This document shows positions 7,767-15,981 of a stretch of 22,975 nt of DNA, piece by piece. The notes beneath the pieces were generated by a model, which was given only the letters and a program-made list of their open reading frames with translations, did not search any database and was not told where the DNA came from. Source of the DNA: Cellvibrionaceae bacterium. Its GTDB lineage: Bacteria; Pseudomonadota; Gammaproteobacteria; Pseudomonadales; Cellvibrionaceae. The position numbers were made by a program, and so were the translations under genes. The DNA lies in contig JALUYN010000039.1 in assembly GCA_027012915.1 (NCBI GenBank), positions 1-22,975 on the forward strand. Reading direction: 5' to 3'. Position 1 is the stretch's first letter, and each line of letters starts with the position of its first letter.

Positions 7767-8720
7767 CACTTTCATGTTGGCAGCAATCGCCCCTGCGGCC
7801 ATGGCTGCGGGTGATTGATCGAGATAAGCCTGTGCCAGTTCAGTAGAACCCTCCTTGGCCGGGTCGTACCACGGGCTAAAGTAGGGCAACTGTTGCAAGA
7901 CCAGCCACAACGGATTGGGCAGCAGTTCCTTGCGCGAAGCCTTGAACCATTCAACCCACATCCAGGGCTTGTACACCGCAGGTTTTTTCTTGGCGAAGCG
8001 AGGGTCCTGTCCGGCAATATTGGCGGCACCGTCCACCCACAAACCGATGATCATTGGCACCACAATCGCAGCCAGGTAATAGCGCGACAAATAATCGCCA
8101 CCCAGGTGCTTGTACAAGTCAAAGGCAACACTGCGGTGCTCTACTTCCTCAGCGCCATGCCAGCGGATCAGATCCAGCATCACCTGGTCTGCGTTGATCT
8201 CATCCCACTTTTTATTTTCAAGCGCATACATGCCCAGCACACAGGTCATGTGCTCAATGGTTGCTACCAGTCCAAGGCGTGCCAGTAACCAGCGACGTTC
8301 AAGAAGCGCAGGCACTTTCTTGCCAAACGGTTTGTCGTCGAGCACCACATCAAACAGCCATTTCATCAGTTTCTGGTTGCGCTCGGTTTTAATGCCACGC
8401 GCTGCCAAATACTCTTCAGTGGCTGAACTGTGACCACGTGCATGCATGGCCTCCTGTTTGATAAAACCCCGCACGTCTTCTTTCAGTTTCTCATCAGTCA
8501 CGAACGGCAAGGCTTTGTTGTACAAGCGACAGAACCAGAACTCACCCGCTGGCAATATCAGGTTGATTTCGTTGATAAAGTAACTGGAGAAGGGCTCATT
8601 GGGCAGCCAGTCAATCGGCGTTTCCGACCAATCAAATTTCACGTTTCGCTGCTTCAGCACAGTGTCGGTGCTGGATGCAGGGCGGGCAGGCTTTTTGCGG
8701 GCAGTGGTGGTCGCGGTCAT
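7758..8720 (-). CDS. Metal-dependent hydrolase, PF10118 type (diiron ferritin-like helices)
   Basis: Probable member of the PF10118 metal-dependent hydrolase family, cytosolic, substrate unknown. The sequence has a ferritin-like ligand pattern in four places: GEFWFCRLYN, FIKQEAMHARGH, TIEHMT and WHGAEEVEHRS. These give Glu and ExxH-type ligands as expected for a two-metal centre in a helical bundle. A hydrophobic stretch (YYLAAIVVPMIIGLWV) follows, and a conserved-looking C-terminal region (YKPWMWVEWFKASRKELLPNP). I chose the ATG at 8720 because a GGAG site lies 7 bases upstream. An upstream in-frame ATG at 8753 would add MSFSTKCRRPI and is possible. The N-terminal 20 residues are Lys/Arg/Ala-rich and probably disordered. 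It is monocistronic, converging on the 6394 gene. Confidence 0.85.
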   Translation of the reverse strand: MTATTTARKKPARPASSTDTVLKQRNVKFDWSETPIDWLPNEPFSSYFINEINLILPAGEFWFCRLYNKALPFVTDEKLKEDVRGFIKQEAMHARGHSSATEEYLAARGIKTERNQKLMKWLFDVVLDDKPFGKKVPALLERRWLLARLGLVATIEHMTCVLGMYALENKKWDEINADQVMLDLIRWHGAEEVEHRSVAFDLYKHLGGDYLSRYYLAAIVVPMIIGLWVDGAANIAGQDPRFAKKKPAVYKPWMWVEWFKASRKELLPNPLWLVLQQLPYFSPWYDPAKEGSTELAQAYLDQSPAAMAAGAIAANMKVAA

Positions 8721-8825
8721 GATCGGTCTCCGGCATTTTGTCGAGAATGACATTCTTCGATGTCATGGTTTGATCATAACCGGGAAGTTGCAGCGCCGAT
8801 AGTGGAATTGCTCTACCGCAGTGCG

Positions 8826-8859
8826 GCAAATCATGCGGTTAAATTTCCGCATGATTTGC
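8826..8859. repeat. Perfect 13-base inverted repeat
   Basis: Arms GCAAATCATGCGG and CCGCATGATTTGC are exact complements around the loop TTAAATTT. It lies in the 155-base space between the DUF1508 gene, which ends at 8876, and the hydrolase start at 8720. It may end DUF1508 transcription or act as an operator for the hydrolase. There is no T-run on the minus-strand side, and a smaller repeat (CCGC-AGT-GCGG, 8816-8826) abuts it. Confidence 0.6.
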
Positions 8860-8875
8860 AGAAAGTAAATGCCAA

Positions 8876-9211
8876 TCAGCCGGTCGAATCCTTGATGGTG
8901 GTTGATTTGCCATTGGTTTTTACCGAATCAATGCCGTTGTCGCATGCAGCCTCGCTGGCGTACATCTGACTGGAACCGATCACCTGATGATTGGCGGCTT
9001 TCAAGTTGAAGTGGTGCTTGCCATTGGCGGCCACTTTTTTCTCGTAGCGTGCTGCCTCTCCACAATTCTTTTGAACCGATTCAATGCCGTTTTCAGCGGC
9101 TGCCTTGGTTTTGTAAAGCTCACTGGTCAAAATGGTTTCGTGATTTCCCGCCTTCAGTACAAACCGAAACTGCCCATCGCTGCTTTTGCTCAATTCGAAA
9201 TAACCTGCCAT
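8876..9211 (-). CDS. YegP-like protein with two DUF1508 repeats
   Basis: Small soluble protein of 111 residues made of two copies of the DUF1508 unit. The first is FELSKSSDGQFRFVLKAGN with ENGIESVQKN (about 4-50). The second is YEKKVAANGKHHFNLKAAN with DNGIDSVKTN (about 55-100). Each has the family pattern of an F/Y-x-F-x-L-K-A-x-N strand followed by a helix beginning with Tyr and ending in GI-SV. E. coli YegP is the reference; its role is not firmly established, and such proteins often respond to general stress. The start at 9211 has AAGGAG 6 bases upstream and gives the standard opening MAGYFEL; the frame stays open two codons further, but with TTG. A near-consensus promoter lies upstream at 9265-9292. 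Confidence 0.88.
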   Translation of the reverse strand: MAGYFELSKSSDGQFRFVLKAGNHETILTSELYKTKAAAENGIESVQKNCGEAARYEKKVAANGKHHFNLKAANHQVIGSSQMYASEAACDNGIDSVKTNGKSTTIKDSTG

Positions 9212-9264
9212 CTCCAACTCCTTTGCATGAATTATTGGTGAATGCTGTGGGATAACCCGTTTTG

Positions 9265-9292
9265 GTTATATCACAGGTCGACTAAAGTTCAA
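9265..9292 (-). promoter_or_regulatory. Sigma70-type promoter for the DUF1508 gene
   Basis: On the minus strand, TTGAAC (9287-9292) and TATAAC (9265-9270) are 16 bases apart, upstream of the gene at 9211. A short hairpin (ATAACC/GGTTAT, 9252-9269) overlaps the -10 element. Confidence 0.45.
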
Positions 9293-9302
9293 TGCATGAA
9301 GC

Positions 9303-9330
9303 AAAAGCGGCAACCAGTTACCCGGTTGCC
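9303..9330 (-). terminator. Intrinsic-like terminator of the efflux operon
   Basis: On the minus strand the stem GGCAACC/GGTTGCC encloses an 8-base loop and is followed by GCTTTTGC. It starts 29 bases after the stop of the outer-membrane channel gene. The T-run is short, so efficiency is uncertain. Confidence 0.6.
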
Positions 9331-9358
9331 TCTGCTCAGAAAGTTCAAAGGCAAGAAA

Positions 9359-10804
9359 TTACTCTTTAAATGCCACTTGATCCGCGTTAAAACCACCGCC
9401 CAACGCGCGAATCATGGCAAGGCTGGCGCCTTGCTGGCTCTGCCATGCTGCAGCCCAGCTAAGTTGGGCATTCAACAAGTTGCGCTGTGCATCCAGCAGC
9501 TCAAGTTGATTGGCCACGCCATTGTCCACCCGCAATTGCGCCAGGCGAACCACCTGGGTCAAGGTCTGAACTTGCTCTTGACGGGCCTGTAAACGCTCAC
9601 GCGCCTCACGCTGCGCTACGATGGCATCGTAAATTTCCTGGAAGGCCGTACGAATACTGGCTTCGTATTGCAACACGGCCTGATTGCGGCGTGCCACAGC
9701 GGCGTCTCGTTCATCAAACAAACGACCTGCCTGAAAAATTGGCTGTGTAATTTGGGTCTGAAAACTCCAGATTCGGGCTGGGCCACTGAACAGGTCGCTT
9801 AAATCGGTGCTCTCTCGTCCACCAAAAGCACTCAAACCAATGGTCGGAAAAAACGCCTTGCGTGCGGCTTCCAGATTGGCCTCGCCAGCAAGTAACTGTT
9901 GTTCAGCTGCGGCCAGATCCGGGCGGCGCAGTAACAGTTCGGAAGGTGTGTCTTCCGGCAGGATGAACAACTTGGTCAACTGCAGGTTGTCAACTTCAAG
10001 AGGTGGTAGTTGCGGTGAATTACCCCCCACAATTACCGCCAGTGCATTCTGCGCACGGGACAGTTGTTCGCGCGTGTCAGGCAACTGTGCACGCACTGCC
10101 AACAATTCCGCTTCGGTTTGGCGCAACTGGAGTTCGTTGCTCAAGCCAACATCGGCGCGCTGCTTGGCCAGCTTGTAAGCTGCGTCACGACTTTCCAGGG
10201 TTTGTTCCAGCACTTTCACCTGCAAGCCCAACACGCGAACCTGGGTGTACAACGAAGCCGCCGTGGCCGCTACGCTCAGGCGCACTCCACGCACGTTATA
10301 GCCCTGCTGCATGAAGCCGGCGCGGGCAGCATCTTCCAGTGCACCAATTCGACCCCACAAGTCAAGCTCCCAAGTCGCGCCAATGCCCAGCTGCTGGTTT
10401 TCATACACATTTTGCCCACCAAACACCGGCACGTTGCCAGCCTGTGACGGGCGATTGCGACCGGTGGTGAACTGACCAAAGATTGAAGGCCACTGCTGCG
10501 ACTTGGCAATGCCAAGCACCGCACCTGCTTCATTCAATCGCTCATTGGCCAAACGAACATCGGTGTTGTTCTGCAACGCCTGCTCAACCACCTGGTTCAG
10601 CGCCGGATCGCCGAGCAACAGCCACCACGCCTCATTTTGAACCTGCTTCATGCCCACGCCTTTTGCGTTTTCAGGCACTTCAACTTGCATGGCTTGCTCT
10701 GGCTTGCCATTGAACCTGTCCAGCAAAGGGATGCTGGATGCGCAACCGGTCAGGGCCAGAGTCAAACCCAAGGCGATTGCGGTTTTCGGCAGGGCTTTAA
10801 ACAT
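9359..10804 (-). CDS. RND efflux outer-membrane lipoprotein, OprM/TtgC (NodT) family
   Basis: Outer-membrane exit duct of the tripartite efflux system, third gene of the operon. The signal peptide ends in LALTGC, making Cys21 the probable lipidation site. The family core follows: WWLLLGDPALNQVVEQAL, ELDLWGRIGALEDAARAGF (the ELDLWGR signature) and LLLRRPDLAAAEQQLLAGEA, with the long periplasmic helices repeated in two halves. The start at 10804 gives 481 residues, normal for OprM. The frame stays open 28 codons further upstream inside the pump gene, but that extension is not signal-like, and GGGGG precedes the chosen ATG. The gene overlaps the last 8 bases of the pump gene, which implies coupled translation. 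Substrates are set mainly by the pump. Confidence 0.92.
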   Translation of the reverse strand: MFKALPKTAIALGLTLALTGCASSIPLLDRFNGKPEQAMQVEVPENAKGVGMKQVQNEAWWLLLGDPALNQVVEQALQNNTDVRLANERLNEAGAVLGIAKSQQWPSIFGQFTTGRNRPSQAGNVPVFGGQNVYENQQLGIGATWELDLWGRIGALEDAARAGFMQQGYNVRGVRLSVAATAASLYTQVRVLGLQVKVLEQTLESRDAAYKLAKQRADVGLSNELQLRQTEAELLAVRAQLPDTREQLSRAQNALAVIVGGNSPQLPPLEVDNLQLTKLFILPEDTPSELLLRRPDLAAAEQQLLAGEANLEAARKAFFPTIGLSAFGGRESTDLSDLFSGPARIWSFQTQITQPIFQAGRLFDERDAAVARRNQAVLQYEASIRTAFQEIYDAIVAQREARERLQARQEQVQTLTQVVRLAQLRVDNGVANQLELLDAQRNLLNAQLSWAAAWQSQQGASLAMIRALGGGFNADQVAFKE

Positions 10805-13800
10805 GCTCGCCCCCTTTGTTTGTTGATTGTTGATTGGATGAATCATTTGCTTCCTCTTCATCACCATGGTGTCGTCCACCTTTTTCACTGCGATCGATCA
10901 AGCGGTAAAACAGGGGCACAAAGAAAATGGCCAGCAATGTGGCGGCGGTCATGCCACCCATTACACCGGTACCTACAGCGGCGCGTGCACCTGCACCAGC
11001 ACCACTGGAGAACGCCAACGGAACAACGCCCAGAATAAACGCAAACGAGGTCATCAAAATGGGACGGAACCGCAAACGGGCCGCTTCCAGAGAAGCGTCA
11101 AGGGCGCTCATACCTTCTTCACGCTTCAGCACCGCGAATTCCACGATCAAAATCGCATTCTTCGCAGCCAGACCTAGTAACGTCACCAGACCAATCTGGA
11201 AATACACGTCATTGGTCATGTCGCGCATCCACACCGCAAGCAGCGCGCCGAACAAGCCAAACGGCATGGCCAGCAGCACCGAAAACGGAAGGGTCCACTT
11301 TTCATACTGGGCAGCCAGAATCAGGAACACCATCAGCGCACCCAAGACCAGCGCAAAGCTGGAAGAACCTTCAGAACGCTTTTCCTGAAACGAGGCACCA
11401 GAAAAGTCGTAGCTGAAATCATCCGGCAACACCTCGGCTGCAATGTCCTCAATGGCCTGAATGGCTTCGCCTGAACTGATGCCTGGTGCACCACTGCCCA
11501 ACAGCTTTACAGCAGGTAGATTGTTAAAACGCTCCAAAGTTTCCGGCCCTTGTGAAAACTCCACTTTGGCAAAGGCCGAAATCGGGATCATTTCGCCAGT
11601 GTTCGAGCGCACATACATGTTGCCAATGTCAGTCGGGCTTTTGCGATATTGCGCATCCGCCGACATCAACACCTGCCAGGTACGACCGAATTTGTTGAAG
11701 TCGTTCACATAGTAGGTACCCATGCTGGCCGCAAGGGTGTCGAACACTTCATTCACGTTCACGCCCATTGCGCGGGCACGTTCGCGGTCCACATCCACAT
11801 ATAGCTGAGGCGTGCCGGGGCGCCACAATGTTTGTACTCCAGCCAGGCGCGGGTCTGCATTGGCTTTGGCCATGAAGGCGTTCATCACCTTGGCCAGCTC
11901 GGCTGGGCCGCCTTCGCCACGGTTTTGAATATAGAACTCAAAGCCACCGGCATTGCCCAAACCGAAGATGGGTGGTGGTGCAAAAGCCAGCACCAACCCT
12001 TCCTGAATGCCCGCAGTCCGGCCAAACAACTCGCCCACCAAATCAGTGGTCACAGCCTCGCGGTCGTCCCAATGGCGCTGGGTTACGAACATGGTGGCCG
12101 CGTTGTTTTTGAAACTGCCGCCCAGGACGTCAAAGCCTGTAAACGCCAAGGAATACTCGTTGGCGGGGTTGGCGGCCACTGCATCCACCACCTCGGCAAC
12201 CACTTTGTCGGTGCGCTGAAGTGTTGCGCCATCGGGCAAAAATACGGCCGCAATAAAATAGCCCTGGTCTTCATCAGGAACCAATGAACCCGGTGTGGCC
12301 TTGAACAAACCAGCAGTGACCACCAGCATCACCAGAAACAAACCAATACCAATGGCTGGACGCATGCTGATGAATTTCACGCCACCCACGTACTTGGTCG
12401 TTACCCGCGCAAACCAGTTATTGAATGCGGTGAAAAACTTGCCTGGTTTTTTGTGCTCGTGCTTGAGCAGCAGCACACAAAGGGCCGGGGTCAATGTCAA
12501 CGCGACAATGCCGGATACGATCACAGCAATGGCGATGGTGATGGCGAACTGACGATACAGTTCACCGGTCAAGCCGCCCAGGAAACCGATTGGAATGAAC
12601 ACCGCTGAAAGTACCAGCACGATTGCAATCACCGGGCCGGTTACTTCCTGCATGGCTTTGATCGCCGCCTTGCGCGCGCCCAAGCCCTCTTCATGCATGA
12701 TCCGTTCTACGTTTTCCAACACCACAATGGCGTCGTCCACCACAATACCGATGGCCAGCACCATGCCGAACAATGTCAACGTGTTGATGGAATAACCCAG
12801 CAAATAAAGCCCTGCAAATGCGCCCAGCAATGAAACAGGCACGGCCACAATCGGAATCAAGGTGGCGCGCCAGTTCTGCAAGAATACATACACCACGATG
12901 AACACAAGTATCATCGCCTCGACCAGCGTTTTCACCACTTCACGAATGGACACCTCCGCGAATCGCGTGGTGTCATAAGGCACTGCGTAATCAAGACCTT
13001 CCGGAAAGTCCGCAGCAATTTCATCCACCGTGTTTTTTACATTCTGAGCCACGTCGAGCGCGTTGGCACCCGGCTGCAGGAATACTTCTACCAGCGTGGC
13101 TGGCTTGCCATTGATACGACCTGTGAAGTCGTAGTCCTTCGAGCCCAACTCGACACGGGCCACGTCTTTCAGTCGAAGTGAGGAGCCGTCCGGATTCACG
13201 CGAATCAGGATATTCTCAAACTCCTCAGGTTCACTCAGACGACCTTGGGCAGTCACGGTGTAAACCAGTTCCTGGCCATTGTTGTTGGGTGCTTGCCCCA
13301 CCTTGCCCGCCGCGAACTGTGCGTTTTGCTCATTCAACGCGGCAGCAATGTCACCCGCAGTCAGTTTTAACTGGGCCATGCGATCGGGCTTGATCCAGAT
13401 GCGCATGGCATAATCTTTCGCACCGACAATATGCACGTTGGTGGTGCCGGGAATCCGCTTGATGCGGTCGAGCACGTTCAAGGTCACATAATTCGAGGTG
13501 TAGAAGTCGTCAAACCGACCGTCTTCAGAATAGAACGCCAACACCTGAAGGAACGACGAAGAACCCTTGTTCACAGTCACACCCTGCCTGCGTACTTCCT
13601 GCGGCAAAATGTTTTCAACCTGTTTCACACGGTTATTCACGTTCAGCGCGGCCTGGTCCGGGTCAGTGCCAATTTCGAACGTCACCATGATTTCAACCAC
13701 GCCACTGCTGGCCGAAGTTGAACTCATGTACATCATGTCTTCCACCCCGTTGATCGCATTCTCAATGGGTGCAGCCACAGTGCTGGCAATCACCTCAGCG

Positions 13801-13961
13801 GAAGCACCGGGGTATACGGCACGAACCTGAACCACCGGCGGCGCAATTTCAGGGTACTGCGCAATCGGCAAACCACGCATGGCGGCCAAGCCGGCCAGCA
13901 TGATGAAAATCGACAACACGGCCGCAAACACAGGCCTGTCGATAAAAAATTTCGAAAACAT
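10797..13961 (-). CDS. acrB: RND multidrug efflux pump, inner-membrane transporter (AcrB/MexB type, HAE1)
   Basis: Proton-driven trimeric pump that takes hydrophobic drugs, solvents or bile-like compounds from the periplasm and inner membrane. The opening MFSKFFIDRPVFAAVLSI and motif GLPIAQYPEIAPP are standard for HAE1 pumps. Transmembrane helix 4 carries the proton-relay pair Asp409-Asp410 in GIVVDDAIVVLENVER, and the C-terminal half has GLAAKNAILIVEFA with the matching Lys. The 1054-residue length agrees with AcrB (1049), with 12 membrane segments and two large periplasmic loops. It lies 10 bases after the adaptor gene and overlaps the channel gene. The C-terminal tail is charged (SEKGGRHHGDEEEAND). 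Drug specificity cannot be read from sequence; TtgB- or AmrB-like naming would be equally defensible. Confidence 0.95.
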   Translation of the reverse strand: MFSKFFIDRPVFAAVLSIFIMLAGLAAMRGLPIAQYPEIAPPVVQVRAVYPGASAEVIASTVAAPIENAINGVEDMMYMSSTSASSGVVEIMVTFEIGTDPDQAALNVNNRVKQVENILPQEVRRQGVTVNKGSSSFLQVLAFYSEDGRFDDFYTSNYVTLNVLDRIKRIPGTTNVHIVGAKDYAMRIWIKPDRMAQLKLTAGDIAAALNEQNAQFAAGKVGQAPNNNGQELVYTVTAQGRLSEPEEFENILIRVNPDGSSLRLKDVARVELGSKDYDFTGRINGKPATLVEVFLQPGANALDVAQNVKNTVDEIAADFPEGLDYAVPYDTTRFAEVSIREVVKTLVEAMILVFIVVYVFLQNWRATLIPIVAVPVSLLGAFAGLYLLGYSINTLTLFGMVLAIGIVVDDAIVVLENVERIMHEEGLGARKAAIKAMQEVTGPVIAIVLVLSAVFIPIGFLGGLTGELYRQFAITIAIAVIVSGIVALTLTPALCVLLLKHEHKKPGKFFTAFNNWFARVTTKYVGGVKFISMRPAIGIGLFLVMLVVTAGLFKATPGSLVPDEDQGYFIAAVFLPDGATLQRTDKVVAEVVDAVAANPANEYSLAFTGFDVLGGSFKNNAATMFVTQRHWDDREAVTTDLVGELFGRTAGIQEGLVLAFAPPPIFGLGNAGGFEFYIQNRGEGGPAELAKVMNAFMAKANADPRLAGVQTLWRPGTPQLYVDVDRERARAMGVNVNEVFDTLAASMGTYYVNDFNKFGRTWQVLMSADAQYRKSPTDIGNMYVRSNTGEMIPISAFAKVEFSQGPETLERFNNLPAVKLLGSGAPGISSGEAIQAIEDIAAEVLPDDFSYDFSGASFQEKRSEGSSSFALVLGALMVFLILAAQYEKWTLPFSVLLAMPFGLFGALLAVWMRDMTNDVYFQIGLVTLLGLAAKNAILIVEFAVLKREEGMSALDASLEAARLRFRPILMTSFAFILGVVPLAFSSGAGAGARAAVGTGVMGGMTAATLLAIFFVPLFYRLIDRSEKGGRHHGDEEEANDSSNQQSTNKGGEHV

Positions 13962-13971
13962 GTTTTACCCC

Positions 13972-15237
13972 TTATTGCTTCTGCTCAGTGGCTGGCGCGG
14001 CTTTAGCCGGCGCTGCTGCTTCAGGCTGGTTGTTGGCACCAGCGATCACGGGTTGTACTGGGGTTCCCGGGGGCGCTTTCATGAATCCGTCGGTGATCAC
14101 TTTGTCGCCTGCCACCAAACCGTCAGTCACCACCCATTGGTCGTCTTTCCACTGCGCAACCTGAACAGGTCGGGGTGCCACCGTGTTTTCGGGGCTGACA
14201 GTCATCACGACCTTGCCACCTTCCGGATTTTCAAGAACAGCGCGCTGTGGCAACAACACGGCATCCTTTTGTACCGCACCGCTAACGCGGACCCGCACAA
14301 ACTGCCCAGGGCTAAGCACTTCTTTGTCATTGACCAGCACGGCTCGGGCATCCACTGTTCCCGTGGCCGGGTTCACGCGCACATCCTGAAAGCCCAGCTT
14401 GGCTTTAAAACCCATGGGCTTGCCGTCGGCACCCAGTACTTCGACCACCAAATCGCCCCCGGGCATTGAGACGGCACCGCTGGCCACGCCTTTGCGCAAC
14501 TGCTCATGGTCTTTTTCCGGAATACCGAAGTTCACATACACCTGATCAATCTGGGTGACAGTGGTCAACAACTCGGAAGGGCCAGATACAAAACTGCCCT
14601 CTGAATACAGGGAGCGGCTTGCAAATCCGTTCACCGGCGATTCAACTTTGGCGTAATCAAGGTTCAGGCGTGCAGTGCGAACAGCCGCACTAGCCACTTG
14701 CAAATCTGCTTTGGCGACTTCAAACGCGGATTGGGCACCATCCAGCTCTGACTGCGAAACCGCCTTGCTCTCAGCAAGTGGCATCACGCGCTTGTAATCA
14801 CGCTCAGCCTGCGCAGCACGAACCTTGGCGGCATTTTCATCAGCCAAAGCGCGGGCCAACGCGGTTTGGTACGGTGCGTTGTCCAGGCTGTACAAAGATT
14901 GGCCTTTCTTCACACGACCGCCTTCTTCGAACAGTCGGCGTTCGATAATACCGGCCACACGGGCGCGAATTTCAACCTCGCGCAGTCCCGCAATTTGGGC
15001 TGGGTATTCGTAGGTTAATTCCAGTTGTTCTGTTTTCACTTCAACCACCGGAACTGGTGCGGCTTGACCGGCACCGGGACCTCCGGGGGCTTGGGCGTCT
15101 GCGCCCTGACCACAACCCAGCAACAAAACGCTGGACAAAACGGTCACCAGCAGCGAAGGCAGAAGGGTGGCTCCTGCAAATGCGCGACTGTAAGGGGAAG
15201 CTTGAGTTTGCTTTGAATTCAATGAGTTGCTGTGCAT
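13972..15237 (-). CDS. acrA: RND efflux periplasmic adaptor lipoprotein (AcrA/MexA type)
   Basis: Membrane-fusion protein that links the pump to the outer-membrane channel. The start at 15237 gives 421 residues. The signal peptide ends in SVLLLGC, so Cys42 is the probable lipid-anchored residue. The usual order follows: beta-barrel and lipoyl half (AQIAGLREVEIRARVAGIIE, GGRVKKGQSLYSLD), a coiled-coil hairpin (about 130-195), the second lipoyl half (LNLDYAKVESPVNGFAS), and the beta-barrel and membrane-proximal domains (VNPATGTVDARAVL, LSPGQFVRVRV). The tail is Ala/Pro/Gln-rich. The frame stays open 85 codons further upstream, but that stretch runs through the operator and promoter and is not coding. 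It is the first gene of the operon. Confidence 0.93.
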   Translation of the reverse strand: MHSNSLNSKQTQASPYSRAFAGATLLPSLLVTVLSSVLLLGCGQGADAQAPGGPGAGQAAPVPVVEVKTEQLELTYEYPAQIAGLREVEIRARVAGIIERRLFEEGGRVKKGQSLYSLDNAPYQTALARALADENAAKVRAAQAERDYKRVMPLAESKAVSQSELDGAQSAFEVAKADLQVASAAVRTARLNLDYAKVESPVNGFASRSLYSEGSFVSGPSELLTTVTQIDQVYVNFGIPEKDHEQLRKGVASGAVSMPGGDLVVEVLGADGKPMGFKAKLGFQDVRVNPATGTVDARAVLVNDKEVLSPGQFVRVRVSGAVQKDAVLLPQRAVLENPEGGKVVMTVSPENTVAPRPVQVAQWKDDQWVVTDGLVAGDKVITDGFMKAPPGTPVQPVIAGANNQPEAAAPAKAAPATEQKQ

Positions 15238-15276
15238 GATATGTGCCCTGTTATATCCTTGTGGGAATTTTTCGGG

Positions 15277-15305
15277 TTGATTTACTGACCGAGAAGTCAG
15301 ATAAT
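15277..15305 (+). promoter_or_regulatory. Promoter of the TetR regulator gene
   Basis: TTGATT (15277-15282) and GATAAT (15300-15305) are separated by exactly 17 bases. Transcription would begin around 15312, inside the operator, which fits autorepression. Confidence 0.5.
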
Positions 15306-15330
15306 ACATACATACACGAGTGTATGTAAA
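15301..15330 (-). promoter_or_regulatory. Promoter of the efflux operon
   Basis: On the minus strand TTTACA (15325-15330) and TATTAT (15301-15306) are 18 bases apart, each one mismatch from consensus. The spacer is filled by the palindromic operator, so regulator binding would block RNA polymerase. It overlaps the divergent TetR promoter. Confidence 0.6.
15305..15328. promoter_or_regulatory. AcrR-type operator between TetR gene and efflux operon
   Basis: Arms TACATACA (15305-15312) and TGTATGTA (15321-15328) are perfect complements with 8 bases between. A tighter register, TACATACAC-GA-GTGTATGTA (15309-15328), is also a perfect palindrome. The outer arms are the same as those I recall for the 24-base AcrR operator of E. 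coli. It lies across both divergent promoters. Confidence 0.75.
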
Positions 15331-15359
15331 TATTTTTTCAAATTTTGGTGACAACAATT

Positions 15360-15980
15360 GTGGTAAGAAAAACGAAGGAAGAAGCGCAGGAAACACGCAA
15401 TCTGATTCTGGACACGGCAGAGACCGTTTTCTCAGAAAAAGGAGTGTCACGAACCACGCTGAACGATATAGCCAAGGCAGCCGATCTGACACGGGGCGCC
15501 ATCTATTGGCATTTCAAGAACAAGGCCGACCTGTTTGACGCCATGTTACAGCGCGTCATATTACCAATGGATGAATTCATCGCCACACCCGACCTGCACC
15601 CCGAGCAGCAACCCCTGGCCTACCTCAGAATTCGATCCATGCATGTGGTTCGCACCTTGGCGGAAAACCCACAGATTCAACGGGTTTTCGACATCGTGAT
15701 GCACAAAACAGAGATGGTTGATGACATATCGCCCATCCGCGACATGCACCTCGAAACGATTCAAGGTTGCCTGCAGACCATTGAAACTGATTTCCAGGCG
15801 GCCATTGACAAGGGTGAATTACCCGCCAGCACCAATGCCCGACGGGCGGCGATTGGTCTTCATTCACTGATTGACGGCCTGTTCGCGAACTACGTGCTGA
15901 GCCCGGAATTGTTCGACCTGATGGAACAGGCCGAATTCACGATCGACAACTACCTGCACGGACTGGTCAACCGCAAATAG
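15360..15980 (+). CDS. acrR: TetR-family repressor of the efflux operon (AcrR/TtgR type)
   Basis: DNA-binding repressor expected to release the divergent efflux promoter when it binds a drug or solvent. The N-terminal helix-turn-helix is clear: ETRNLILDTAETVFSEKGV, TTLNDIAKAADLTRGAIYWH and FKNKADLFDAML, which is the AcrR/TtgR type. The C-terminal ligand domain (about 80-206) has AAIGLHSLIDGLFANYVLSP, typical of the same subfamily. I place the start at the GTG at 15360, giving MVRKTKEEAQETR like AcrR and TtgR. GGTGA lies 8 bases upstream. TTG at 15345 and GTG at 15348 are in-frame alternatives with no ribosome site. It converges on the SDR gene with only one base between stops. The operator between it and the adaptor gene supports its role. 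Confidence 0.9.
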   Translation: MVRKTKEEAQETRNLILDTAETVFSEKGVSRTTLNDIAKAADLTRGAIYWHFKNKADLFDAMLQRVILPMDEFIATPDLHPEQQPLAYLRIRSMHVVRTLAENPQIQRVFDIVMHKTEMVDDISPIRDMHLETIQGCLQTIETDFQAAIDKGELPASTNARRAAIGLHSLIDGLFANYVLSPELFDLMEQAEFTIDNYLHGLVNRK

Positions 15981-15981
15981 T

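Noticed and set aside
13972..15492. Longer adaptor protein starting at 15492
   Set aside because: The added 85 residues cross the operator, both promoters and the opening of the TetR gene; the lipoprotein signal begins at 15237.
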